Counted from the first letter of the stretch, positions 12,201 to 20,795 are shown. The stretch is 64,000 nt of DNA from CAWJKP01 sp963843465 (GCA_963843465.1 CAWJKP010000007.1:434001-498000); one strand, 5' to 3'. The notes: generated by a model from the sequence alone, not told the origin. Made by a program: numbers and translations.

Positions 12201-12243
12201 GCCGGCGAATTTCGAGGCGCAGCTAAAGGCGATGGGATACTAA
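9237..12243 (+). CDS. Glycoside hydrolase family 2 protein (one frameshift)
   Basis: Exported enzyme with a signal peptide (LSAVLMTVTACSLPAGWSAA). Domains in order: GH2 sugar-binding jelly roll (WYWRDFTPPG, ADVWVNGVHAG), immunoglobulin-like region, then the TIM barrel (NGYFRLNGKRIFLKSSHSG). The acid/base Glu is in IWGILNENV, about residue 456, and the nucleophile is probably Glu in PVWLSEYGIG. The frame changes near 10610; after it NENVR continues as DPVVKQAVAVLPLVRGLDD. The start is ATG 9237, before the signal peptide. The last codons overlap a possible ATG of the next gene. Beta-galactosidase, glucuronidase and mannosidase specificities cannot be distinguished. Confidence 0.8.
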
Positions 12244-12272
12244 TGGGATTTCAGTACGAGGTAGGTCCGATC

Positions 12273-13322
12273 ATGTCAAACCGTTTCTCGGTCATCGGCG
12301 TCGCTAGTGCGCTGGTTCTCTGCCATCTCCTCTCCGGCCCGGGGGCGGCACAGGAATTGAAGGATCTGTATCGCATCGGCGACGGTGTTTCCCAATCGCA
12401 TGTCGAATACCATGAAGTGACCGTGCCTAAGGGAAAGGAAGTGACGCTGGCCGATCTGAAAGGCCCCGGCAAGGTTGTCTCATTCTACATCACCCCCGTC
12501 TCGGAAATGGTCCTGAAGATTCTCTGGGATGACGAATCCGAACCCAGTGTTCAGGTGCCGCTGGGAGACTTCTTCGGAGCCATGCGCGGCAAGGCGATCG
12601 ACTACCAGTCCACTCCTATGCAAATCCAGCATGGGTGTTACACGTGTTATCTACCGATGCCGTTCTCCAAGCGTGCGCGATTCGTTCTGGCCAACGACGG
12701 CGAGAACGACTACCGCACATCCATGGCCTACGGAATCGACTACGAGCAGGATCAACAGTATGCCCGGGAGAAGAGTCGTTTGCACTGCATGTGGCGGAGA
12801 AGCAATCCCGTGAAGGACGGCGCAGCGCCCCTCGACCGCCTGATCAAGCCTTTGCAATGCGGGGGGAAGAATAACATCAACACACGACACACAATCCTCG
12901 ATGCAAAAGGGCGCGGCCAGTATGTAGGCAACTTTCTCCAGGTGTACACCAAGAATCGCGGGTGGTGGGGCGAGGGCATTACGATTTTCCACCTGGACGG
13001 GAAGACCATGGTCCATACGCCCGGCACTGAGGACGAGTACGGCTCCTGCTGGTCTTTCGGCGGGACTTTTTCCTATTCCAACTGCGGCTATCTCCAGAAC
13101 GAGAAGGGAAATAACCGCATGTACCGCTGGTACCTGGCCAATCCGGTGCGGTTCCAGAAATCTCTGAAAGTCGAGATCCAGGACATCGGCGATTTCGGAC
13201 CGGGATCGGATGACTTCACCAGCGTCGCGTTCTGGTATCAGGAGGAACCGCATCAACCGTTTGCGCTGCCACGTTTTGCGGAGCGCACGGCTCAGAGCAA
13301 CGCGCGCGAAAACAAGAAGTGA
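12273..13322 (+). CDS. DUF2961 / glycoside hydrolase family 172 protein
   Basis: About 349 residues with signal peptide VIGVASALVLCHLLSGPGAAQ. The body matches the DUF2961 fold (VVSFYITP, LKILWDDESEPSVQVPLGDFF, YLPMPFSKRARFVLAND, GYLQNEKGNNRMYRWYL, FTSVAFWYQ), the family that contains GH172 difructose-dianhydride and arabinofuranosidase enzymes. The ATG at 12273 is preferred because GAGGTAGG lies nine bases upstream and a signal peptide follows at once; ATG 12243 overlaps the GH2 stop (TAATG) and is the alternative. It closes the glycan-degradation locus. Confidence 0.82.
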   Translation: MSNRFSVIGVASALVLCHLLSGPGAAQELKDLYRIGDGVSQSHVEYHEVTVPKGKEVTLADLKGPGKVVSFYITPVSEMVLKILWDDESEPSVQVPLGDFFGAMRGKAIDYQSTPMQIQHGCYTCYLPMPFSKRARFVLANDGENDYRTSMAYGIDYEQDQQYAREKSRLHCMWRRSNPVKDGAAPLDRLIKPLQCGGKNNINTRHTILDAKGRGQYVGNFLQVYTKNRGWWGEGITIFHLDGKTMVHTPGTEDEYGSCWSFGGTFSYSNCGYLQNEKGNNRMYRWYLANPVRFQKSLKVEIQDIGDFGPGSDDFTSVAFWYQEEPHQPFALPRFAERTAQSNARENKK

Positions 13323-13378
13323 GCGGCGAGCGGAATACTCAGGACCGGCCGAAGAATAACTTCCGCATTTAGAGACGT

Positions 13379-13467
13379 CTGTAGGGAACGCCCTCCGTGG
13401 CGTTCCGCGAACTTGGAATAGCCCTACTTCGCGGGCTGCGGAACGCCACGGAGGGCGTTCCCTACAG
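13379..13467. repeat. Palindromic repeat, GTAGGGAACGCCCTCC family
   Basis: Thirty-base perfect inverted arms (13379-13408, 13438-13467) begin CTGTAGGGAACGCC. A further imperfect pair outside it (about 13347-13366 and 13468-13487) extends the hairpin to about 140 bases between the convergent GH172 and MttB-family genes. A second copy is at 35953. Confidence 0.87.
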
Positions 13468-13562
13468 GCGGAAGTTACTTCTCGGCCGGACCTCAGCGGA
13501 GCACTTTGGCCGCACGCCACTGCTCCGAGTGGGCTCAGTTCTTCAAGCGGACGCGTTTGCGG

Positions 13563-14962
13563 CTACGTCAGCGCGTCCGTCCACTTCTTTTCGATCGCCA
13601 GCAACTCGCGGCGCTGCGCGGCAGAGACGACGCTCCGGGTGGGCAGGCGCGGAGCTTCTCGACCCGCGCCGCGCCTCGTCGACGATCGTCGGGCTGCCTA
13701 GCGAGGCCCATTTACCTCGCGGACGGCGGTTGAAGACGTGGGGATAGTAATACTCCTGCTTGAAATGGGCGAGCGTGTGAGGATGGACCAGGTAATCCGC
13801 CCGCTGCCCCAACTCCTGGATCACTTCGCTCGCCAGCGTCTGGTCGTCCACGCGTATCCCTTCCTGGGCCCTGCAGGGCGCCGGCGATGTCGTTGCCGAT
13901 CACCGCCATCTCCAGCGACATGCACTTCGTCGACTCCAGGTTACCGATCCCCCAGACGATGTTCGCGCGGCTGAGCACGTGGAGCAGTCCCGTCAGCACG
14001 TTCTCGGCGGCTGCGCCCGCGTCCACCAGGGTGCTCTCCGTGCTCATCCATGCAGCGCTGGGCAGCCCATGGAACGCGGCGATCTCTGCCCCGGCAGCCT
14101 GGAGCAAGCCGTTTTCCACCCCGCCGGTGCGCATCAATGTCGTCTGCATGTCCATCACGTGGGCAAACCCCAGGTTAAACACCAGCGGTCGACAGGGCTC
14201 CAATGCCTGGCAGATCACCACGCCGCTTAGCGCCTCGGCGTTGCCGAGGACCAACTCTCCGGCGAGGGTCGCCGGGGCAGTGACCCCGCCGCCGGGCTCG
14301 GAATTGATCATCATGGGAACCCCGTAGCCCGAACTCTCACGGAAGACCGCCGCCCCCAATTCCGACCACCGCAACGGGCTGACGGCGGTGTAGCCCAAGC
14401 TGAAGATCGGCGACTGCGCCACCGGCGTGCCGTCCAACAGCACCTGGGCCATTTCTACCATCCCCTTGGTCTCGCGCGGGTCGTAGATGCAAGGCCGCAG
14501 GTGCTTCAGGCCGTTCTCGGCCAGCAGGCGCATGCCCGCCAGGCCCCGCACCGGAGCGGGCACGTCGGCCAGACAGGTGCTCACGACGGCGTGGACGTGC
14601 TCCAGGCCGTCGATCACGTGTACCAGGTCCGCGAACCGCCGCGTGTCCAGCGGCACCACCTCCTTGTCGACCGCCAGGTTGATGGCGTTGCCGGTCCAGA
14701 AGACGCTCGCACCGCCGGCCGAGAGGATCGTCTGCTGGCCGCTGAGGCTGACCAGCTTGACTTCCGGAGGGCACTGTTTGAGGGCCGTTTGCACTGCTTC
14801 GCGCGGCATGCGCACCACCCGCGGCCCCGCGCCGGGTGAACAGCCGTGCTCGAAGAGCAGACGCACGACACCCTCGTCGTCCACCTGCACGCCGGTCTCC
14901 GACAGGACCCGCAAGCTCCCCTCATTGATCCGTTCGATATCGCTGCTGCTGAGAATCGGCAT
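13563..14962 (-). CDS. Trimethylamine methyltransferase (MttB) family protein, frameshifted near the 3' end
   Basis: The protein follows the MttB family along its length (INEGSLRVLSETGVQVDD near the start, FWTGNAINLAVD, MMINSEPGGGVTAPATLAG, ADYLVHPHTLAHFKQEYYYP). MttB enzymes move a methyl group from a methylamine or betaine to a corrinoid protein. No in-frame TAG in the middle was seen, so this is a non-pyrrolysine member, and no corrinoid protein gene is adjacent. ATG 14962 is chosen because GGAGG sits just upstream. The frame changes at about 13870, where one extra base in a CCC run separates GNDIAGALQ from AQEGIRVDDQTLASEVIQEL. At least one more change near 13665 makes the end uncertain. 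Confidence 0.7.
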
Positions 14963-14986
14963 GTTGGCCTCCGTTGTCAAGCTATT

Positions 14987-15000
14987 TGTAACCGTTTACA
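14987..15000. promoter_or_regulatory. LacI-type operator-like site 1
   Basis: TGTAACCGTTTACA has perfect 5-base arms TGTAA/TTACA around a central CG, the shape of LacI/GalR-family operators. It lies 25 bases upstream of the MttB-family start and probably overlaps its promoter. Confidence 0.5.
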
Positions 15001-15007
15001 GGCCTTC

Positions 15008-15065
15008 AAAGTCGCCTTTCGCTCCGCGAAAGCGGCGTCACTTTCGCGGAGCGAAAGGCGACTTT
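15008..15065. repeat. Palindromic repeat, AAAGTCGCCTTTCGC family
   Basis: Two 25-base inverted arms starting AAAGTCGCCTTTCGC, separated by eight bases, in the divergent regulatory region. Confidence 0.85.
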
Positions 15066-15099
15066 CTTCGCCAAATCCCCGCTAAGCCAGCCGCGACCC

Positions 15100-15111
15100 G
15101 TGAACGGTTAC
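15100..15111. promoter_or_regulatory. LacI-type operator-like site 2
   Basis: GTGAACGGTTAC repeats the core of site 1 in the opposite sense, 100 bases further from the MttB-family gene. Confidence 0.4.
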
Positions 15112-15454
15112 AACTGTTTCAGCTCGATAATCCGCAGTCCCCGGGCGACGACTTCGCACTGGACCGCGCTTGCTCATCATCGCTTCGCTCCTTGCGGAGT
15201 TAGGTGCCCCTTCACTGCCCGAGCCGAGCAGAGATGGCAGAAGGAGACCAAGGGCCGAAGGACCGCCCATCTCCCCCATCGTAGTAGAACACGGCACTTG
15301 GCGACAGCGCCAACCCTAAGAAAACGGGCGAACTGGTGCGAACGTACTATTACGTTTTCGGCCAGGACATGCAGAATCAAGTACCGTTGACAACCAAGCC
15401 GTCATTGATTATCTCCTGACTAGCGGTCCGCCCTGCCCCAATCCCCCCTGCCGG

Positions 15455-15466
15455 GTAACCGTTCAC
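15455..15466. promoter_or_regulatory. LacI-type operator-like site 3
   Basis: GTAACCGTTCAC is the exact reverse-complement form of GTGAACGGTTAC (site 2). It lies just before the hairpin repeat upstream of the sialidase-like gene. Confidence 0.4.
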
Positions 15467-15479
15467 GGGCCGCGCTATA

Positions 15480-15557
15480 GTAGCAGGCACACTCCGTGTG
15501 CCGTCCGCCTTGTCGGGTGTGTCCTTGAGCGGACGGCACACGGAGTGTGCCTGCTAC
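15480..15557. repeat. Palindromic repeat, GTAGCAGGCACAC family, copy 1
   Basis: Arms of about 28 bases (GTAGCAGGCACACTCCG and its complement) around a 20-base loop. It lies between operator-like sites 3 and 4, upstream of the sialidase-like gene. Other copies are at 17339 and 21700. Confidence 0.87.
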
Positions 15558-15567
15558 TTTCCAGCCC

Positions 15568-15579
15568 GTGAACGGTCAC
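15568..15579. promoter_or_regulatory. LacI-type operator-like site 4
   Basis: GTGAACGGTCAC, 16 bases before the ATG of the sialidase-like gene, where a bound repressor would block initiation. Confidence 0.42.
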
Positions 15580-15595
15580 CCTGCCGGAGAATGCC

Positions 15596-16885
15596 ATGCG
15601 CCACGCTATGACCATCGTGTTTCTTGCCGTTTGTGCAGCGCCGTTTGCGCAGCGTGCGTGGGCCGACGATTTGAAGGAGCCGTTGGCAAAGGCTCCGATC
15701 ATCGCAGCGGAGGCGGTCAAGGTGCAGGTGCAAGAGCCGGTTTTGATCGCTCAGGCCCCGCCCAGCGTGAAGCAGTGGGGGCCTTACCGCATGCCCAAGG
15801 TTTACCGCATGCCCGGCGGGGAGATCTGCCTGACGTTCCAGGTCGGGCGAGACCATTCCTGCGACCAGGGCATGCTCTCGCCGATGTTTGTTTCTCGGGA
15901 CGAGGGCCGTACCTGGCAGCGGTCCCCATGGCCGCACCCCGGGTTTACCGGGATCAATCCGGTCATTTCGCCGGTCCTTGACGGCGAGTATTACGGCATT
16001 CCGGCGGTGACGGGCATCGAACTCGATCTGAAGCGGCTGCCCAAGCCCATTGGCGCTTTCGATGTCTGCTACATCGGTGGTTTTCCGCTTCGCCGTCTGG
16101 CCGACTGCCCGGAGGACGTGGTCCGGTATTTCCAGGATATCAAGGCCATGCGCTGGTCGCCCAAGACCAAGACCTGGACGCAAGAGCAAGTCCGCTGGGA
16201 CCATCGCGGCCAACTGCTCTGGAGCTACAAAGACACCCCACAAAAGATCCCTGGAGACTGGGGGCAGAAGGTTTACTTCGAAAGCCCGATCGTCTGCTGC
16301 GGCAAGGAACTGCTCCATGCCGACTATTGGACGGTCTACGAGAGCCGCTCGGGCCAACCTCCGCTGGCCTGGGAGTGTTCGGTGATGGTCTCCCGCGACA
16401 ACGGCCGCTCCTGGACCCGCCGCAGCACGATGGCGACCATGCCCGCCAACGACAATTTGGAGGAACCGGTGATCGCGCTGAACCGTTCGGGCGAGTTGGT
16501 TTGCGTGACGCGACGCGAAAAGGACCAGAGGAACCCGTCCATGTTCCTCATGCACTCCAAGGACCGCGGTTACACCTGGACCCAACGCCAGGAGCTTTTC
16601 GAGTTCGGCGTCTTCCCAAGGCTTTTGCATTTGGAAAACGGCGTGCTGGTGTTGAGCTTCGGCCGGCCCGGGGTATGGCTCTCGTTCTCTTTGGACGGCG
16701 GGCACTCCTGGACCGAGAAGCAGGCCGTTCTTGAAGGCCCGCAAACCTGCGGTTACACCTCGCTGCTGGCTTTGGGCAAAGACACGTTCTTGCTGGCCTA
16801 TAGCGACTTCGTGCGGCCCAACGCCAAAGGCGAGCCCTGCAAGTCGATCCTGGTGCGGAAGATTTCGGTCCAGGCCGCCAAATGA
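15596..16885 (+). CDS. Sialidase-like (BNR/Asp-box) exported protein
   Basis: A protein of 429 residues with a short signal peptide (MTIVFLAVCAAPFAQRAWA). It has four Asp-boxes of the form S-x-D-x-G-x-[ST]-W: SRDEGRTW, SRDNGRSW, SKDRGYTW and SLDGGHSW, the hallmark of the six-bladed sialidase propeller. An early YRMPKVYRMP may hold the conserved Arg of the active site. The family includes true exo-sialidases and many non-sialidase hydrolases or binding proteins, so the substrate is open. It is divergent from the MttB-family gene, and both probably respond to the shared operator-like sites. Confidence 0.78.
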   Translation: MRHAMTIVFLAVCAAPFAQRAWADDLKEPLAKAPIIAAEAVKVQVQEPVLIAQAPPSVKQWGPYRMPKVYRMPGGEICLTFQVGRDHSCDQGMLSPMFVSRDEGRTWQRSPWPHPGFTGINPVISPVLDGEYYGIPAVTGIELDLKRLPKPIGAFDVCYIGGFPLRRLADCPEDVVRYFQDIKAMRWSPKTKTWTQEQVRWDHRGQLLWSYKDTPQKIPGDWGQKVYFESPIVCCGKELLHADYWTVYESRSGQPPLAWECSVMVSRDNGRSWTRRSTMATMPANDNLEEPVIALNRSGELVCVTRREKDQRNPSMFLMHSKDRGYTWTQRQELFEFGVFPRLLHLENGVLVLSFGRPGVWLSFSLDGGHSWTEKQAVLEGPQTCGYTSLLALGKDTFLLAYSDFVRPNAKGEPCKSILVRKISVQAAK

Positions 16886-16964
16886 GCCCGTCGGGGCGGA
16901 AGCCAACTCGGGGTCGAAATTGCGGACCGGCGGCTATCGTTGCCTTGGTGCCGTTATCTTGTTG

Positions 16965-17315
16965 TCACCTCTTATTCTCTTGCTCGCCGATGCCGGCCTC
17001 CTCCGACTGGCCGATGGTGAACAACCACCACCGACTCTTGTTGCTTCGCGATCGGGCCTGCCGTTGGAAGTAGATCTTCATGGTCTCCCCGGAGTCCGTC
17101 AGCACTTCGAACCAATGCTTGCGGACGTATCTCTCGCCGCTGCCGTGATGGCAAGGTCCGGTTTCTCGCCAGGTCTTCAGCACCCGCGCAATTTGAATGG
17201 TTTGCGACCCAAAGCGGAATTGCCGAGGAAGCCCCGGCTCGCCCGCGCTCATGCGGGCTGCGTTGAATGTTCCCGCGACCGGCTGAATCGCTGCGCTGAT
17301 GAATTGCTCGGCCAC
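16965..17315 (-). CDS. Conserved hypothetical protein, DUF6504-like
   Basis: A small soluble protein of about 116 residues. The core pattern (VLKTWRETGPCHHGSGERYV, then HWFEV, MKIYFQRQARS and RWWLFTI) fits small conserved bacterial proteins of the DUF6504 type. The function is unknown. The start is uncertain: GTG 17315 gives MAEQFISAAIQPVAG, which resembles relatives as I recall them, and TTG 17324 is the other option. No clear ribosome-binding site is seen. A hairpin repeat lies directly upstream. Confidence 0.6.
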   Translation of the reverse strand: MAEQFISAAIQPVAGTFNAARMSAGEPGLPRQFRFGSQTIQIARVLKTWRETGPCHHGSGERYVRKHWFEVLTDSGETMKIYFQRQARSRSNKSRWWLFTIGQSEEAGIGEQENKR

Positions 17316-17338
17316 AATAGGCAATCTCTGTCGTCAAG

Positions 17339-17393
17339 GTAGTAGGCACACGCCGTGTGCCGCCCGGGACGGCACACGGCGTGTGCCTACTAC
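17339..17393. repeat. Palindromic repeat, GTAGCAGGCACAC family, copy 2
   Basis: Arms of 24 bases (GTAGTAGGCACACGCCG and its complement) around seven bases, filling the space between two minus-strand genes. Confidence 0.88.
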
Positions 17394-17394
17394 T

Positions 17395-18387
17395 CTACGC
17401 CTCCAGCACGATCTTCCCGCTGAGACTGCCGGCCTGGTGCAGGGTGTTGGCTTCCTGGAGACGGTGGGCTTCGGCGGCTTGCGACAAGGGCAGGACGCGG
17501 CCGATCTGGGCCCGCAACTTGCCTGCGGCCAGCCAGCCATTGATTGCTTCGGCGGCCGGTTGCTGCCCTTCGGCCGTGGCGTTGAACATGGCGAAGCCGA
17601 AGAGCGAGCAGTCGCGGGTATAGAAGGGGCCCACGGGAAAAGGCGGCCGGGCGTCGCGGCCGGCCATGACGACGATCCGGCCCCGCTTGGCCAGGTGGGC
17701 CACGATCTGGTCGAAGTTCTGCTCGCGGAGCGTCTCGAACCGAACGTCCACGCCTTCCGGCGCGGCCCGGCCAAGGGCCTCGTCGACGTTCTCGCGGTGG
17801 TAATCGATCACCACATCGGCCCCCAGTTCGCGGCAGATGCGGACCTTCTCCTCGTCGCCGGCGGTGGTGATCGCTCGCGCGCCGGCCGCCTTGGCCATCT
17901 GCACCACGCAGGAACCGACGCCGCCGGAGCCGCCGTGGACGAAAAGCGTCTCGCCGGAGGTCAGCCGGGCGCGGCCGAACGTGCCCAAGTGGGCCGTGAT
18001 CCCCACCAGGGCAATCGCCGCCGCCTGCTGGTCCGCCACGCCGGCAGGCGTCGGGTGGAGCCACTGCTGGTCCACGGCCGCGTATTCGGCAAAGGTCCCT
18101 TGGCGACCGAAGAAGCCCTGGTTGCTCCCCCAAACGCGGTCGCCGGGGCGGAACCGCGTCACCCCCGGGCCGAGCGACTCGACCACTCCGGCCAGATCGC
18201 TGCCGACGATGTAAGGCTGGGGAAGCTCCATGCGGACCATCCCGGCGCGGATATACGTGTCGATCGGATTGACCGCCACCGCGCGGATCCGGACCAGCAC
18301 TTGCCCCGGCTTCGGCTCGGGCCGGGGCAGATCGCCGAAACGGATGTTCTCCGGGGGGCCCGGCTGTTGGATGTAAGCGGCTTTCAT
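17395..18387 (-). CDS. Zinc-independent quinone oxidoreductase (QOR) of the medium-chain dehydrogenase family
   Basis: A protein of 330 residues, the usual QOR length. The N-terminal GroES-like part has GSDLAGVVESLGPGVTRFR and GDRVWG. The Rossmann part carries LFVHGGSGGVGSCVVQMAKA (the NADPH-binding AxGGVG-type loop) and ADVVIDYHRENV. The structural-zinc cysteines of alcohol dehydrogenases are absent, which supports the zinc-free quinone or enone reductase branch. It probably reduces quinones or alkenals with NADPH in the cytoplasm. Its stop lies directly beside a hairpin repeat, so transcription may end there. Confidence 0.88.
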   Translation of the reverse strand: MKAAYIQQPGPPENIRFGDLPRPEPKPGQVLVRIRAVAVNPIDTYIRAGMVRMELPQPYIVGSDLAGVVESLGPGVTRFRPGDRVWGSNQGFFGRQGTFAEYAAVDQQWLHPTPAGVADQQAAAIALVGITAHLGTFGRARLTSGETLFVHGGSGGVGSCVVQMAKAAGARAITTAGDEEKVRICRELGADVVIDYHRENVDEALGRAAPEGVDVRFETLREQNFDQIVAHLAKRGRIVVMAGRDARPPFPVGPFYTRDCSLFGFAMFNATAEGQQPAAEAINGWLAAGKLRAQIGRVLPLSQAAEAHRLQEANTLHQAGSLSGKIVLEA

Positions 18388-18390
18388 GGC

Positions 18391-18602
18391 AAGGAGTTAG
18401 GAGTTAGAAGTCCGGAGGGCGAGGCAGGGAACGTTGAACCCAGGCTTCAAAGGAGTCGATGGCGGCCACGAAGCAAATTATTATGTCGCCAGACGGCCTG
18501 AAAACACCCCCCCTTCGGTAAAACCAGCTCTAACTCCTAACTTCTAACTCCTAACTTTTGACTCCTAACTCCTAACTCCTAACTCCTAACTCCTAACTTC
18601 TC
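18391..18602. repeat. Short-unit AACTCCT tandem repeat with an inverted partner
   Basis: About ten near-perfect copies of the 7-base unit AACTCCT fill 18530-18602. The complementary GGAGTTAGGAGTTAGAAG occurs at 18393-18410, so the region between could form a stem. A weaker copy of the unit occurs near 20575. The array lies between divergent genes. Confidence 0.8.
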
Positions 18603-18654
18603 CCTGCGGGCTTCTCTTGCTCCGGCCCCTCCGTTTGCCTACAATCCGCCCGCC

Positions 18655-20265
18655 ATGAAGGTTTCACGGAGGACGACCGGGCTGGTGTTGCTGGGCTCGC
18701 TGGCCCTGACGCTGCGGGTTTGCCTGGTCCTGGCCGTCTCTCGGGAGTCGGCCCGGCCGCTGGCCTTCGAGCACGGCCGGATTGCTGAGAACCTGCTGGC
18801 CGGCCGCGGGTTCTCCATTACGTTCCTGGGCACGGAAGGCCCCACGTCGCAGCAGGCGCCGTTTTACCCGCTGCTCTTGGCCTCCGCATACTGGGCCTTC
18901 GGCGTCGCCAAGCCGGCGGCCATTCTGGCCGTGCAGTTGCTCCAATGCCTGGTGGGGACCGGTCTGGTGCTGGCCGTCGTCTGGCTGGCCTGGTCGCTCT
19001 TTGCCGAGTGGCCGGTGGTGGGCTGGATCGCCGGGCTGGGTGCGGCCGTCTATCCTCCCCATGTCTACATGGTGACGCATCTTCAGGTCGTCGTCTGGGC
19101 CACGACGCTGCTGACCTTGCTCTTGGCCGTGGCGGTCTCACCCCGGTGGCGGGCCAGGTGGAGCGGGGCCGTATTGATCGGACTACTGGCGGCGGCGCTG
19201 CTGCTGGTCGAGCCGATCTTGTCGCTGAGCCTGCCGATCATCGGCCTGGTCGTACTCCTCACGCTCCGCGTGAGGGGAAAAACGCTAAGAATCTGTTTCA
19301 AAACCCCGGGAGCCGCCGTCGGGCAGGAATGCCCAACCTACAGCGGCCGTAGGATGGGCATTCTTGCCCGTCGCAACACCTCCGTATTGAAACAGCTTCT
19401 AAACCTCACGCGGAGCGTGAGGAGTACAACGTCGCTGGACGCGTTGGGCCGGCTGGCCTTGATGGCCGCGGTGGCGGCGCTGCTGATCGCCCCCTGGATC
19501 GTGAGGAACTGGCGGGTCCACAGAGAGTTCGTGTTCATCAAGTCGACTTTCGGTTATGCCTTCTGGCAAGGCAACAATCCGTCGAGCTGGGGCACCGACA
19601 AGATTCCCAAAGCCTCGGCCCAGCAGGCCCTGCGGAACCACGACGGCACGCTGGCCGGCATCGACCAGGCGATGTGGGAAGCCCGCCACGAGACGATCTA
19701 CATCGACGACCTGCTCTTGAAGCCGGGCGGTTACCGGCCCTTCCTCGGCCTGAGCGAACCCCAGCGGAGCCGGCTCTTGGGCCGCCAGGCATGGGAGTTC
19801 ATCCGCGGCAACCCGGCCGCCTACGGCAGGCTCTGCCTGCTGCGATTGCGGTACTTCCTCTTGTTCGACGAGACCAATCCCAAGGCCGCCAGCCGCATCT
19901 ATCGCCTGGCGACCGTGGCCTGGCTGGTGCTAGCGGGCGTGGGCCTTCTGGCCACGCTGGGCCGTTGGCGGCAACTCTGGCCCACCTACGCCATCTTCGC
20001 CCTGGTCACCCTGTTCCATACGCTGACGATCACTTCCGTCCGCTTCCGCTTTCCCATCGAGCCGCTGGGGATGGTCTGGGCGGCGGCGGGCATCGGGCCC
20101 CTGGTCCAGCGCTGGATCTTCCGGCCATCGATCCAGACCGGCGCGCCAGCCCGAGACTCCGACCATCATTTTGGACCGCAGCACGCACTGCGGGGCCCCC
20201 ATCATAGACCGGGGAAGGGTGCCGGCACACGGACTCACTTTCTACCTTCTAACTTGGGATGGTGA
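18655..20265 (+). CDS. GT39-like membrane glycosyltransferase with an in-frame repeat insertion
   Basis: Multi-spanning membrane protein of the dolichyl-phosphate-mannose transferase/ArnT type. An early periplasmic DE-like loop is replaced by FEHGRIAENLLAGRGF, and QQAPFYPLLLASAYWAFGV is typical of the first loop. At least eight hydrophobic segments are visible. It should move a sugar from a lipid-linked donor to an acceptor at the outer face of the membrane. A 176-base nested hairpin repeat (19252-19427) adds about 59 polar residues between two membrane segments without breaking the frame. The C-terminus after RWIFRPSIQTG is low quality and may be read-through. A TACAAT-like -10 lies just upstream. 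Confidence 0.72.
   Translation: MKVSRRTTGLVLLGSLALTLRVCLVLAVSRESARPLAFEHGRIAENLLAGRGFSITFLGTEGPTSQQAPFYPLLLASAYWAFGVAKPAAILAVQLLQCLVGTGLVLAVVWLAWSLFAEWPVVGWIAGLGAAVYPPHVYMVTHLQVVVWATTLLTLLLAVAVSPRWRARWSGAVLIGLLAAALLLVEPILSLSLPIIGLVVLLTLRVRGKTLRICFKTPGAAVGQECPTYSGRRMGILARRNTSVLKQLLNLTRSVRSTTSLDALGRLALMAAVAALLIAPWIVRNWRVHREFVFIKSTFGYAFWQGNNPSSWGTDKIPKASAQQALRNHDGTLAGIDQAMWEARHETIYIDDLLLKPGGYRPFLGLSEPQRSRLLGRQAWEFIRGNPAAYGRLCLLRLRYFLLFDETNPKAASRIYRLATVAWLVLAGVGLLATLGRWRQLWPTYAIFALVTLFHTLTITSVRFRFPIEPLGMVWAAAGIGPLVQRWIFRPSIQTGAPARDSDHHFGPQHALRGPHHRPGKGAGTRTHFLPSNLGW
19252..19427. repeat. Nested palindromic repeats inside the glycosyltransferase gene (GTACTCCTCACGC family outside)
   Basis: Three hairpins are nested. 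Outer arms GTACTCCTCACGCTCCGC and complement; middle arms AGAATCTGTTTCAA and TTGAAACAGCTTCT; inner arms around GGGCAGGAATGCCCA and TGGGCATTCTTGCCC. The total is in frame with the host gene. Confidence 0.87.
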
Positions 20266-20320
20266 AAAGTTTGGGCTCCGTTCCGAAGTGACGGTTGCCA
20301 TTTCTGTTCGTCCTTGGACT

Positions 20321-20509
20321 GCCCCCGCTGGGCTTGCCCCAGCGGAGCAACGGATTGGCCACTAGAACCCGGCCTCGAACCCCTTCGCGTTTTCCGCTGC
20401 CGCCGCCCGGCCTGGGCCGGGCGGCGGCAGCGGAAAACGCCCAACGCGGCAGAACGGCGGCCCGGTAGTGGCCAATCCTACGCTCCGCTGGGGCAAGCCC
20501 AGCGGGGGC
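20321..20509. repeat. Nested palindromic repeats, GCCCCCGCTGGGCTTG family
   Basis: Outer arms of about 40 bases (GCCCCCGCTGGGCTTGCCCC and complement, ending GTGGCCAATCC) enclose a 54-base inner palindrome with GCGTTTTCCGCTGCC arms (20387-20440). The rest of 20266-20795 holds short AACTTCT-type repeats and no gene I can support. Confidence 0.85.
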
Positions 20510-20795
20510 GACCGTGAAGCGGAACACAACTGGTAACCGCAATCCTGACAAAAGCGGAACTTTTTCACCTCTCCACTTCTAACTTCTAACTCCTGTCTCC
20601 TCACCTCTGTTTGTTGACGGCCATCAACAGGCCCCGTTGTCATTGGGCAACACCCGCAAGCGGCGACAAGTCTCGCGGGTGACCAATTCCCATGGCGCAA
20701 GTGCTTCCCTTTCCACAGGTTGTGGTCATGGTTCGCAGTCCGGTCCGGTCGCCGTTGGGCTGCCGGCACTGGCTTTGCGTCGCATACCCGGAACT

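Noticed and set aside
13563..14962. Pyrrolysine-containing trimethylamine methyltransferase
   Set aside because: No in-frame TAG in the body of the gene, and no pyl genes. The break near the end is a frameshift rather than a read-through stop.
18530..18602. Possible CRISPR-like array
   Set aside because: The repeats are 7-base units without unique spacers, and no cas gene is in the window.
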